Below, one piece after another: positions 1 to 7,135 of a stretch of 13,006 bases of DNA. Under the pieces are notes generated by a model, which had not been told where the DNA came from, searched no databases, and saw nothing but the letters and a program-made list of their open reading frames with translations. The translations under genes were made by a program, and so were the position numbers. Source of the stretch: an uncultured Bacteroidales bacterium. Its GTDB lineage: Bacteria; Bacteroidota; Bacteroidia; Bacteroidales; Paludibacteraceae. The DNA lies in assembly GCA_937891905.1 (NCBI GenBank), contig CALATT010000083.1, positions 1 to 13,006 on the forward strand, read 5' to 3'. The stretch's first letter is position 1, and each line of letters starts with the position of its first letter.

Positions 1-225
1 TCGAACGGAAGGAGCAGCGGGGAGCGTCGCTCCGACCATAGACAGCATTAGGAGCTCGTCCATTTAGCAGAGTGGTATGGACCTTTGCGACTAATTGCCG
101 AACGCGAAAAGAAAGCTAATAAAGAAAAAGTAACCAAAAAGAAATTAATAAAGAAAAGTCCGTCCTGTCCTAGTCCCCCTATAATCCCCCTAAAAGGACA
201 AGAAGGACAAGACAGGACTTTATAA
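1..225 (+). other. Unassigned left edge with a short open frame (52-225), possible gene remnant
   Basis: No gene is recognised here. One plus-strand frame is open from base 52 to a TAA at 223-225 (57 codons). It begins ELVHLAEWYGPLR, then turns lysine-rich, then reads through the repeat at 156-220. A TAG at 49-51 closes the same frame upstream and there is no ATG in it, so at best it is the broken tail of a gene lying left of the window. A second frame is open from the window edge to a TAG at 65-67 and could equally be the end of an upstream gene. A perfect GGAGCG-T-CGCTCC dyad lies at 21-33. I could not match either peptide to a family, and chance open frames remain likely. Confidence 0.2.
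156..220. repeat. Inverted repeat with internal short tandem repeats (REP-like element)
   Basis: Bases 156-171 can pair with 204-220 as a stem of 15 pairs with one bulged A (214) and one mismatch (165/210). The loop side carries a direct repeat TCCCCCTA at 174-181 and 185-192. The right arm starts with two head-to-tail copies of the 9-base unit AAGGACAAG (194-202 and 203-211). This compact hairpin built of short repeats, in an AT-rich non-genic setting, resembles a bacterial REP-type dispersed repeat. Whether it recurs elsewhere cannot be seen from one window. Confidence 0.5.
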
Positions 226-259
226 ATAATTTGAAAATAATATTTATCTCTGTTGTAAA

Positions 260-361
260 TTCGGCACGCCCCTTCCCCTACGGGGTGGGTTCCCTCCGAA
301 CATACAGCCGCGTCCCGCGGTGCATACGCAAGCAATCACGACCATTTCTTCCATGCTTGCG
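260..361. other. GC-rich, hairpin-dense block; candidate structured RNA or dispersed repeat
   Basis: Within AT-rich surroundings this stretch is markedly GC-rich and full of complementary arms. TTCGG (260-264) pairs with CCGAA (296-300), enclosing CCC (270-272) with GGG (287-289) and CCCC (275-278) with GGGG (282-285) around a TAC loop. CCGCG (308-312) pairs with CGCGG (316-320). CGCAAGCA (327-334) pairs with TGCTTGCG (354-361). No promoter of the local type was found at a fitting distance upstream on either strand, and I recognise no known RNA family. It could be a structured RNA, an untranslated tail of an upstream transcript, or part of a mobile repeat. Confidence 0.3.
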
Positions 362-384
362 CATCTATTATCAGTCTCAATAAT

Positions 385-447
385 CCTATTCTATGCGAGC
401 ATAATAGGCTTATTTAGCCTTGATAACAAAAAAGAATGTTCTTTTTT
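385..447 (+). terminator. Three consecutive hairpins upstream of the first promoter, possible terminator
   Basis: CCTATT (385-390) plus ATGC (393-396) pair with GCAT (399-402) plus AATAGG (403-408), leaving a CT bulge. AGGCT (406-410) pairs with AGCCT (416-420) around TATTT. AAAAAAG (428-434) pairs with CTTTTTT (441-447) around AATGTT, with T running to 449. The first two share bases 406-408 and so compete. The T-rich last stem could end a transcript entering from the left, but no GC-rich stem sits right before the T-run, so the terminator call is weak. Confidence 0.3.
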
Positions 448-469
448 TTGAAGAAATAGTCGTGATAAT

Positions 470-500
470 TTGCATATGTGCAATTTTTGTTGTATCTTTG
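470..500 (+). promoter_or_regulatory. Bacteroidota-type promoter for the seven-gene run
   Basis: The -7 box TATCTTTG (493-500) fits TAnnTTTG, and TTG at 470-472 lies exactly 20 bases upstream as the -33 element. Transcription would start near 506, giving a leader of about 43 bases. The -33 element lies inside a dyad, TTGCA-TATG-TGCAA (470-483), a possible operator. The leader itself can form two small AU-rich stems: 506-518, and TTATTG (520-525) with CAATAA (530-535). Confidence 0.8.
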
Positions 501-548
501 TAGCCGATTTTGAAAATCATTATTGTAAACAATAAAAAATAATATAAA

Positions 549-1232
549 ATGGCAAAGAAAAAACAAGAGTTCGTAAAGCAAGACGAACAGTTACAGGAAG
601 TAAATGAAGCGCTCACTGGCGCAGGTAAATGGATCGAAGAAAATGCAAGCCTCATCAGTTGGGTGGTGGCTGGTGTAGCAGTTGTAGTGCTCGCATGCAT
701 CGCTATCAACCAATATGTATTCAAGCCAAAAGCACTCGAGGCAAGCAACGAAAATGCGAAAGCAGTGGTGTATTTCATGAATGGTGACTTTGACAAGGCA
801 CTCAACGGCGATGACGCAGAATGCATTGGATTTGAGGCTATCGCAGACGAATATGCTCGCTACCAAGAGGGTAAACTCGCAGCACTCTACACCGGTATTA
901 TCTATTTCGAGAAAGGTGAATACGAGACAGCAGCTGAGTATCTCAGCAAATTTGATGCAGATGACCTCACTATCGAGCCAGCAGCAAGCCAATTGCTCGG
1001 TGATGCGTATGTGGAATTGGAAGATTATGCCAAAGCAGCCAAGGCATACAAAGCTGCTGCAGCGTCTGAGAACGAACTGATTGCTCCTATGAGCCTCAAG
1101 AAATTAGGTATCCTCTATCTTGCACAAGAGCAAAAAGAAGAGGCTAAGAAAGCATTCGAGACAATCAAGAACGATTACCCAACCTCATCTGAAGCACAGG
1201 ATATAGATAAATACATCGCTGTAGCTGAATAA
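549..1232 (+). CDS. Membrane-anchored tetratricopeptide repeat protein
   Basis: A 227-residue protein of unknown exact role. Residues 1-35 are polar and probably cytoplasmic. One hydrophobic segment (about 37-58, WVVAGVAVVVLACIAINQYVF) would anchor it in the inner membrane with the rest outside the cytoplasm. The remainder is helical with TPR-like pairs: about 105-135, a clear one at about 142-175 (LLGDAYVELEDYAKAAKAY), and about 180-215 ending near NDYPTSSEA. This architecture resembles YfgM-type anchored TPR proteins, which are linked to envelope protein quality control; applying that role here is inference. It is the first gene after a strong promoter and lies 5 bases before ribH, so the two are very likely co-transcribed. 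I recall the same pairing in other Bacteroidales but cannot check it here. The ATG start is the first in frame and the membrane segment follows at a sensible distance. Confidence 0.88.
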   Translation: MAKKKQEFVKQDEQLQEVNEALTGAGKWIEENASLISWVVAGVAVVVLACIAINQYVFKPKALEASNENAKAVVYFMNGDFDKALNGDDAECIGFEAIADEYARYQEGKLAALYTGIIYFEKGEYETAAEYLSKFDADDLTIEPAASQLLGDAYVELEDYAKAAKAYKAAAASENELIAPMSLKKLGILYLAQEQKEEAKKAFETIKNDYPTSSEAQDIDKYIAVAE

Positions 1233-1237
1233 TCTGT

Positions 1238-1765
1238 ATGACAACTGATTTATCACTATATGATGCCAATCAATTGCCTAACGCTGATGTCCTCGGGCGT
1301 CAGCGTTATGCAATAATAGTAGCCGATTGGAATAGCGAGATCACTTTCAAACTCGCACAAGGAGCCATCGATACACTGCTCAAACACGGCGTGAAAGAGA
1401 AGAATATTGAGGTGTGCCATGTGCCAGGTGCTGTTGAACTAACTTATGCAGCAGCGAAAATGATGAATGACAACCAAGGACTATTGCCCAAAAATAAGTT
1501 GGATGCAATAATCGTTATCGGATGCGTCATTCAAGGTGATACACCACACTTTGACTATGTGTGCCAATCAGTTACACAAGGCGTCACCATACTCAATGCG
1601 CTCGGAGCAAACAAAGTTAAAATGCTTGACAGAGCACATGTGCCCGTTATCTTCTCTGTGCTCACAGTTCTCAATCAGCAGCAAGCATTAGACCGCTGCG
1701 GAGGTAAACTGGGAAATAAAGGCGTAGAAGGAGCATACACCGCTATGCGCATGGCTAATCTCTAA
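1238..1765 (+). CDS. ribH: 6,7-dimethyl-8-ribityllumazine synthase (lumazine synthase)
   Basis: Catalyses the penultimate step of riboflavin synthesis, condensing 5-amino-6-ribitylamino-uracil with 3,4-dihydroxy-2-butanone 4-phosphate in the cytoplasm. Family signatures seen: ADWNSEIT near residue 29 (the substrate-ring loop), VPGAVELTYAA near residue 62 (the PGAxE motif), GCVIQGDTPHFDYV near residue 95, whose His is the expected catalytic base, and the C-terminal GNKGVEGAYTAMRMANL. Length (175 residues) is slightly above the common 150-160 because of a short N-terminal extension. It starts 5 bases after the TPR gene and is followed 12 bases later by the aspartate kinase, so it sits inside an operon with unrelated housekeeping genes rather than with other rib genes. 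No FMN riboswitch is visible upstream, so control by flavin is not evident. Confidence 0.96.
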   Translation: MTTDLSLYDANQLPNADVLGRQRYAIIVADWNSEITFKLAQGAIDTLLKHGVKEKNIEVCHVPGAVELTYAAAKMMNDNQGLLPKNKLDAIIVIGCVIQGDTPHFDYVCQSVTQGVTILNALGANKVKMLDRAHVPVIFSVLTVLNQQQALDRCGGKLGNKGVEGAYTAMRMANL

Positions 1766-1777
1766 AACACTCATCCA

Positions 1778-3022
1778 TTGAAAGTATATAAGTTCGGCGG
1801 AGCGTCAGTGCGTGATGCGAAAGGCATACGCAACCTGCAGTCAATCGTGCAACTCGAATACGAGAAGGGCACGGAGCTTATGATTGTGGTTTCCGCGATG
1901 GGAAAGACAACCAATGCCCTCGAGGCAGTGGTGAATGCGCTCGTGGAGGGAAAAGAGCAGCAAGCACTCGAGCAATGGATACAAATAATAGATAGCCATG
2001 TGGCTATCATGAAAGAGTTGGGGTTGCAGCCAGGTGTCGATGTGAGACTACAAGGAGAAATTCCATACGATCCACAACGCTCATACGATGAAAACTACGA
2101 CCAAATAGTCTCGCTCGGTGAGATTATGTCCACGCAGATTATCGCTGTCTATCTGCTCAAACAAGGACTGCGAGTGGAGTGGTGGAATATACCTAAATTG
2201 CTCCGCACAGATACTACATGGCGCGAAGCAAAAGTGGATGATGATACCAGTAGAGCAATTATCCAATCAGGGTGGAAACGCCCACAACGACCACAAATAG
2301 TGGTCACACAGGGATTTCTCGGCGGTACGGCTGACGGGCAACGCACTACGCTCGGACGAGAGGGATCGGACTACACTGCCGCCCTCTTAGCTAACTATCT
2401 TGACGCCGAGTCCGTCACCATCTGGAAAGATGTGCCCGGTATTCTGAATGCCGACCCACGCATCGAGCCCAACACTATCCTCATCCCATCTATGCGCTAT
2501 ATGGATGCGGTGGAATTGAGTTATTCGGGTGCGCAGGTAATTCATCCTAAAACAATCAAACCGCTTGAGAATAAGCGTATTCCGCTCTATGTGAAGCCAT
2601 TCGGTGATCCTACGGCGAGCGGTTCATGTATATCTGCTGATGCAGAAGGACCCATCAATGTGCCTGTATATATATGGAGAAAGAATCAAATACTCATCAC
2701 CATGCGAGCCAAGAATTTTGCCTTTGTGCTCGAGGAAAGTTTGAGCGAGATTTTTGAAATCATCCATAGGCACCGACTTAAAGTGTCACTCATTCAATCA
2801 TCAGCTGTCACCATTTCCGTATGCGTAGATAATACCAGTTATGTACCTGCAGCCATCGAAGCACTGCAGGAACATTTCAATGTATCCTATAACGACCATC
2901 TATCGCTTTTGACTATACGCGGCACCACACCGCAGATATTAGAAAATGCAAAAGCCAACCGCACTGTGATGCTTAGTCAAACAACACGCAGAACAGCACG
3001 ACTGGTACTTAAAGAGGAATAA
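1778..3022 (+). CDS. lysC: Aspartate kinase (monofunctional)
   Basis: Phosphorylates aspartate to 4-aspartyl phosphate, the first step towards lysine, threonine, methionine and diaminopimelate. Residues 5-10 give KFGGAS (KFGGTS-type nucleotide loop), then VVSAMGKTTN at 37-46, SLGEIMST at 112-119, TLGREGSDYTAALLA at 191-205, WKDVPGILNADPR at 216-228 and SYSGAQVIHPKTI at 248-260, all kinase-core hallmarks. Residues from about 300 to the end are the regulatory ACT region, so feedback inhibition is plausible; the effector cannot be read from sequence. No homoserine dehydrogenase domain follows. The start must be TTG: the ribH stop at 1763-1765 is in the same frame, only five codons separate it from this TTG, and the next ATG would remove the KFGGAS loop. 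Length 414 is a little short for the family. The gene symbol assumes the usual naming for a monofunctional enzyme. Confidence 0.93.
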   Translation: MKVYKFGGASVRDAKGIRNLQSIVQLEYEKGTELMIVVSAMGKTTNALEAVVNALVEGKEQQALEQWIQIIDSHVAIMKELGLQPGVDVRLQGEIPYDPQRSYDENYDQIVSLGEIMSTQIIAVYLLKQGLRVEWWNIPKLLRTDTTWREAKVDDDTSRAIIQSGWKRPQRPQIVVTQGFLGGTADGQRTTLGREGSDYTAALLANYLDAESVTIWKDVPGILNADPRIEPNTILIPSMRYMDAVELSYSGAQVIHPKTIKPLENKRIPLYVKPFGDPTASGSCISADAEGPINVPVYIWRKNQILITMRAKNFAFVLEESLSEIFEIIHRHRLKVSLIQSSAVTISVCVDNTSYVPAAIEALQEHFNVSYNDHLSLLTIRGTTPQILENAKANRTVMLSQTTRRTARLVLKEE

Positions 3023-3043
3023 TAATCTATACAATATTTTATC

Positions 3044-4156
3044 ATGGAAACAATGAAGCAATACCTATCCAAAGCGTATTGGAGAGAATTGGGTGTTTCG
3101 TTCTTACATTCACTCAAAACGGTTAAATTCTGGCGAGAACTGCTACTCATGACAGCAGGTATGATGCTCGGTGCAATCGCAGTGTATTATTTCTTAATGC
3201 CAAGCAACCTCATTATCGGTACTATCTCAGGTCTCTCTATTGTGATCAACACGGTATTAGGCGGCGATGCCGATACATTCTCCTACTGGGTGATGGGTAT
3301 TAATGCCTTTTTGCTTGTCATGGCATTCATCCTTATCGGAAATGAGTTTGGTGCGAAGACTGTTTATACCGCGATGATATTAGGTCCGCTCACACAGTTG
3401 TGCGATCGTATTTATCCATACACCAATTTGACGCATAAAGTGATTGAAGCGCCAGAAGTGCTCTCACAGTTACAAGCAGGACAAACAGTGCTTGATGCAA
3501 ATGGTAATCCTTATCTGCTCAATAGGGCGGGCGAAGTGATGATGCAAGTCAGGGATTCGGTTATGAGCGGAGGAATAGGTATGGGAGATGTGTGGTTTGA
3601 TCTCCTGTGCTTTGTATTGCTCCTAAGCGCTTGTCAGGCAGTGTTATTCCGCATCAATGCCTCTACGGGTGGATTGGATATTTTAGGTAAGATAGTAAAT
3701 AAATACCTTCATCTGGATATAGGCGCATCCGTGTCTTTCGCGGGAGCAATCATCTGCTGTACAGCTTTCCTAATCAATGACTTCCGCATGGTGGTAATTG
3801 GATTGATAGGAACATGGATTAACGGGTTGGTGATTGATTTCTTCACCGCAGCACTCAATAAGCGCAAACGCGTGTGTATCATTTCTGACGAATCAGAACG
3901 CATACGCCTCTTTATTGTGGAGAAACTTGTGCGTGGCTGCTCGCTCTATCCTGTGAAAGGTGGTTATAGCAAGGAAGAACGCACCGAGATACAAACCCTA
4001 CTCACACAAGATGAATTCTCTGACCTCATGGCATTTATTCGCAATAATAAGATACAAGCCTTCATCACCGCAGGTAACTGTTCCGAGGTATATGGCCTTT
4101 GGTTCAAGCACCGTAAGAAAGGCGGTAAGGTGATTGTGCAAATGGAGGAAGAGTAA
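3044..4156 (+). CDS. YitT family membrane protein (DUF161 plus C-terminal DUF2179)
   Basis: A 370-residue integral membrane protein; the family's transported or sensed substrate is not established. Hydrophobic segments lie at about 33-52, 55-73, 80-99, 104-120, 182-203, 228-245 and 246-267. The soluble tail from about 275 (KRVCIISDESERIRLFIVEK, then GGYSKEER and later NNKIQAFITAG) is the cytoplasmic DUF2179 domain typical of YitT proteins. Odd point: residues about 124-180 form a polar insertion between the first and second groups of membrane segments, making the protein roughly 80 residues longer than the usual 280-300. It starts 21 bases after lysC. An alternative ATG at residue 4 would give nearly the same product. 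Confidence 0.9.
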   Translation: METMKQYLSKAYWRELGVSFLHSLKTVKFWRELLLMTAGMMLGAIAVYYFLMPSNLIIGTISGLSIVINTVLGGDADTFSYWVMGINAFLLVMAFILIGNEFGAKTVYTAMILGPLTQLCDRIYPYTNLTHKVIEAPEVLSQLQAGQTVLDANGNPYLLNRAGEVMMQVRDSVMSGGIGMGDVWFDLLCFVLLLSACQAVLFRINASTGGLDILGKIVNKYLHLDIGASVSFAGAIICCTAFLINDFRMVVIGLIGTWINGLVIDFFTAALNKRKRVCIISDESERIRLFIVEKLVRGCSLYPVKGGYSKEERTEIQTLLTQDEFSDLMAFIRNNKIQAFITAGNCSEVYGLWFKHRKKGGKVIVQMEEE

Positions 4157-4161
4157 GAAAA

Positions 4162-4200
4162 TATTCATTATTCACTATTCATTATTAATTATTCATTAAT
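4162..4200 (+). repeat. Heptamer tandem repeat filling the YitT-nucleotidyltransferase gap
   Basis: About 5.5 copies of a 7-base unit with consensus TATTCAT: TATTCAT, TATTCAC, TATTCAT, TATTAAT, TATTCAT, then TAAT. The array begins 5 bases after the YitT stop and ends 3 bases before the next ATG, so it is essentially the entire intergenic spacer. There is no Shine-Dalgarno or TAnnTTTG promoter in it. It resembles the short tandemly repeated repetitive heptamers described in cyanobacteria. A second array with a different unit occurs at 10034-10075. Confidence 0.8.
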
Positions 4201-4203
4201 AAC

Positions 4204-5103
4204 ATGAAACCAACACTATTTATTTTGGCGGCAGGAATGGGTAGCCGCTACGGAGGATTGAAGCAGTTAGACGGACTCGGACCTAACGGAGAGACCATAA
4301 TGGACTATAGCGTCTATGATGCGCTACGCGCTGGATTTGGCAAGATAGTTTTTGTTATCCGTAAGGATTTTGAAGAGGATTTTAAGCAGAAAGTGCTCTC
4401 TAAATACGAAGATAAAATACCATGTGAGATTTGCTTCCAGGCCATCGATAAGGTGCCTGCTGGATGTATCTACAACGCAGAGAGACAAAAACCATGGGGT
4501 ACCAACCACGCTGTGCTTATGGGAAAAGAGTGTATCAATGAACCATTCGCAGTGATCAATGCCGATGATTTCTATGGTCAGGATTCCTTCCGCGTATTGG
4601 CACAATTCCTATCTTCTGTAGCAGGAAAAGAAGGACAATACTGCATGGTGGGTTATCGCGTAGCTAATACACTCAGCGAGAATGGTTCGGTTAGTCGTGG
4701 CGTATGCACCACGGACGAAAATGGATATTTGACCGATGTTGTTGAGCGTACTAAGATTGTGCCACAAGGAGAGACTATTGTCTTTATAGAAGATGATGTA
4801 TGTACCCCGTTGGAGCCTAATACGCCTGTTTCGATGAATATGTGGGGATTCACACCAGAATATTTCCAATATTCCGAAGAAGCATTCATACAATTCCTTG
4901 CACAGAATGGACAAGAAATGAAGGCAGAATTCTATATTCCTACAGTAGTTAATCAACTCATCTGCGCAGGCAAAGCAACATGCAAAGTGCTCGATACCAC
5001 CAGCAAGTGGTTTGGCGTTACCTATGCTGAGGATAGACCACAAGTGGTGGAGAAAATACAGCATTTGATTCAACAAGGAGAATACCCAGAAAAATTATTC
5101 TAA
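4204..5103 (+). CDS. Sugar-1-phosphate nucleotidyltransferase family protein
   Basis: A 299-residue GT-A fold nucleotidyltransferase, expected to join a nucleoside triphosphate and a sugar 1-phosphate into an NDP-sugar plus pyrophosphate. The N-terminus has the nucleotide-binding signature LAAGMGSRYGG (8-18), with Lys20 in the usual place. NADDFYG (119-125) carries the metal-binding acidic residues, and PWGTNHAV (97-104) is a substrate-loop motif of the family. It is not a typical GalU, RfbA or GlmU: it lacks their signature motifs and has no hexapeptide repeats, so sugar and nucleotide specificity are open. It is followed by galE after one base and then by manA, which points to nucleotide-sugar supply for surface glycans. 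A uridylyltransferase feeding GalE would be a reasonable guess, nothing more. Confidence 0.88.
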   Translation: MKPTLFILAAGMGSRYGGLKQLDGLGPNGETIMDYSVYDALRAGFGKIVFVIRKDFEEDFKQKVLSKYEDKIPCEICFQAIDKVPAGCIYNAERQKPWGTNHAVLMGKECINEPFAVINADDFYGQDSFRVLAQFLSSVAGKEGQYCMVGYRVANTLSENGSVSRGVCTTDENGYLTDVVERTKIVPQGETIVFIEDDVCTPLEPNTPVSMNMWGFTPEYFQYSEEAFIQFLAQNGQEMKAEFYIPTVVNQLICAGKATCKVLDTTSKWFGVTYAEDRPQVVEKIQHLIQQGEYPEKLF

Positions 5104-5104
5104 T

Positions 5105-6139
5105 ATGGCACGCATACTGGTTACTGGTGGTACTGGATATATCGGTTCGCACACCGTAGTGGAACTCATGCAGCAAGGCTACGAGGTGGTGGTAGTGGAT
5201 AATCTAAGCAATTCGTCTATTGATGTATTGGATGGTATTGCCGCCATAGTGGGCAAAAGACCCGCCTTTGCTAATATCGATTGTTGCCATTATGTGGATT
5301 TAGATAATCTATTCAATGCCTATCCTGATATAACAGGCGTCATTCATTTTGCGGCAAGCAAAGCGGTGGGCGAATCCGTGGAAAAACCTTTGCTCTACTA
5401 CCGCAATAATATATCTAGTTTGGTAACACTCATTGAAGTGATGAATGCACACCAAGTGCATAATCTGGTTTTCTCATCCAGTTGTACCGTCTATGGACAA
5501 CCTGATAGTGCACATCTGCCTGTGGATGAGAATGCGCCAATACAAAAAGCATTATCACCATACGGCAATACCAAGCAAATTAACGAGGAGATTATTCAAG
5601 ATGCTGCGCATGCTGATACAAAACTACAAGCCACTATCTTGCGCTATTTTAATCCAATAGGTGCACACCCATCTGCACAAATAGGTGAGTTACCCAATGG
5701 CGTGCCGCAGAACTTACTGCCATTCGTGACACAAACAGCCGCTAAACTGCGTGCAGAACTCAAAGTGTTTGGCAATGACTATAATACACCAGATGGCTCG
5801 TGCATACGCGATTATATATATGTAGTAGATCTCGCCAAAGCGCATGTGAAAGCCATTGAACGAATGATGCATGTGGAGGATAGAAACCAAGTGGAGATAT
5901 TCAACCTCGGTACAGGCAAAGGAGTGAGTGTGCTCGAACTAATCACTACTTTTGAGAAAGCTACTGGCGTCAAAATACCATATTCCATCGTAGGAAGAAG
6001 AGAAGGAGATATAGAAAAAGTATGGGCTGAACCTACCAAAGCTAATCAAATACTGGGATGGAAAGCCGATACACCCCTTGACCAAGTGCTCATCAGCGCG
6101 TGGGAGTGGGAGAAGAAAATTAGAAATATAAAAGAATAA
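5105..6139 (+). CDS. galE: UDP-glucose 4-epimerase
   Basis: Interconverts UDP-glucose and UDP-galactose (possibly also the N-acetylated forms) using bound NAD, in the cytoplasm. It is an extended short-chain dehydrogenase. GGTGYIG (8-14) is the NAD loop, VDNLSN (31-36) the adenosine-ribose contact, and HFAASKAVGESV (81-92) the nicotinamide region. SSSCTVYG (124-131) holds the catalytic Ser, and SPYGNTK (151-157) the Tyr153/Lys157 pair. RYFNPIGAHPS and RDYIYVVDLA further on are typical epimerase substrate motifs. Length 344 is normal (about 338 in E. coli). It begins one base after the nucleotidyltransferase stop and its TAA overlaps the manA ATG by one base, which strongly suggests coupled translation of the three. 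Confidence 0.96.
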   Translation: MARILVTGGTGYIGSHTVVELMQQGYEVVVVDNLSNSSIDVLDGIAAIVGKRPAFANIDCCHYVDLDNLFNAYPDITGVIHFAASKAVGESVEKPLLYYRNNISSLVTLIEVMNAHQVHNLVFSSSCTVYGQPDSAHLPVDENAPIQKALSPYGNTKQINEEIIQDAAHADTKLQATILRYFNPIGAHPSAQIGELPNGVPQNLLPFVTQTAAKLRAELKVFGNDYNTPDGSCIRDYIYVVDLAKAHVKAIERMMHVEDRNQVEIFNLGTGKGVSVLELITTFEKATGVKIPYSIVGRREGDIEKVWAEPTKANQILGWKADTPLDQVLISAWEWEKKIRNIKE

Positions 6140-7134
6140 TGACTTTATATCCACTTAAATTTCGTGCGCAGTTATTTCATAAGATTTGGGGAGGAAATAC
6201 AATCGCACAATGGTACAATCATGTACCAGCAGACTATGATAATGTAGGCGAAGCGTGGGTGTTGTCGGATGTAGAGAAATACCCTACAGAGGTATGTAAT
6301 GGTTCGCACACGGGAGATACACTCCGCGATTTGATAGAAGTATATATGGATGATCTAATGGGAGAGAATGTATATGCCACTTTCGGTAATTATTTCCCAT
6401 TACTACTCAAATTTATAGATGCGATAGATGATTTATCGGTACAAGTGCACCCTGATGATGAATATGCTGCGGAGCATGAGAACTCATTGGGCAAAACGGA
6501 AATGTGGTATGTACTGCCTTCATCAGAGGAAGCGGCTATCTACTTAGGGTGGAATAAACCCATGGATGTGGCTACTATTCATAGTGCCATTGAAGATGGT
6601 TCACTCACTCAACACATGCATCAATATACAGTCAAGAGCGGCGATGTGGCATATATCCCTGCGGGTACTGTACATGCTATGAAGCGTAATACTATTGTGG
6701 CTGAGATACAAGAGAACTCGGATATCACCTACCGATTATACGATTATAATAGAGTAGGAAAAGATGGTTGTCTGCGCCCGCTCAAACTCAATCAAGCATT
6801 GGAGGTTCTCAATTATGAAGCAGCTCCCACCGATGTGCTCACACACCCCATAGTAGATGAGAAGGGCATTTCGGCACTATGCCAAACACCATTCTTCACC
6901 TCTAGTCGATTGGTAATAACACAAACCGTCACGCGTGACTACCGCTCATTGGACTCCTTTGTGGCATTCATGTGTATAGAAGGACAAGCAACTATCGAAG
7001 CACTTGATAGTGATTCGCCCGATAAGCAAGTGATGATTCAAAAAGGCGAAGCGGTGCTTATACCTGCCATATTACGCGATATATGCATTCAACCCATAGA
7101 TGGTGAATGCCAATTGATAGAGATACATATGTAA
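6139..7134 (+). CDS. manA: Mannose-6-phosphate isomerase, class I
   Basis: Zinc-dependent interconversion of fructose 6-phosphate and mannose 6-phosphate, linking central metabolism to GDP-mannose, GDP-fucose and mannose use. The cupin core shows the metal ligands: Gln102 and His104 in VQVHPDD, Glu121 in GKTEMWYVL, and His179 in IPAGTVHAM. EIQENSDITYRLYDYNR (189-205) contains the conserved arginine near the active site. At 331 residues it is the short form common in Bacteroidota and Firmicutes, without the helical insert of the 391-residue E. coli enzyme. The start ATG overlaps the galE stop (TAATG). A bidirectional terminator follows directly, so this is the last gene of the run. Confidence 0.95.
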   Translation: MTLYPLKFRAQLFHKIWGGNTIAQWYNHVPADYDNVGEAWVLSDVEKYPTEVCNGSHTGDTLRDLIEVYMDDLMGENVYATFGNYFPLLLKFIDAIDDLSVQVHPDDEYAAEHENSLGKTEMWYVLPSSEEAAIYLGWNKPMDVATIHSAIEDGSLTQHMHQYTVKSGDVAYIPAGTVHAMKRNTIVAEIQENSDITYRLYDYNRVGKDGCLRPLKLNQALEVLNYEAAPTDVLTHPIVDEKGISALCQTPFFTSSRLVITQTVTRDYRSLDSFVAFMCIEGQATIEALDSDSPDKQVMIQKGEAVLIPAILRDICIQPIDGECQLIEIHM

Positions 7135-7135
7135 A

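Noticed and set aside
58..82. tRNA- or small-RNA-like element (GTCCAT at 58-63 with ATGGAC at 77-82)
   Set aside because: Only one arm pair is present, with no T-arm or anticodon-arm consensus and no acceptor stem.
231..252. Possible promoter TTG ... TATCTCTG before the GC-rich block
   Set aside because: The -7 box deviates from TAnnTTTG and the spacer is only 11 bases instead of about 20.
48..335. A 95-codon minus-strand open frame across the left intergenic region
   Set aside because: It runs through the repeat hairpin and the GC-rich stem block, has low-complexity composition, no recognisable domain and no promoter of the local type upstream; it is more likely a by-product of the repeats.
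410..826. A 138-codon minus-strand open frame opposite the TPR gene start
   Set aside because: It covers the promoter and is antisense to a well-supported gene; its Ser/Ala/Thr-rich sequence is a complement artefact.
1180..1240. FMN riboswitch for ribH or lysine riboswitch for the aspartate kinase
   Set aside because: The gaps before these genes are 5 and 12 bases and the operon leader is about 43 bases, all too short for either aptamer.
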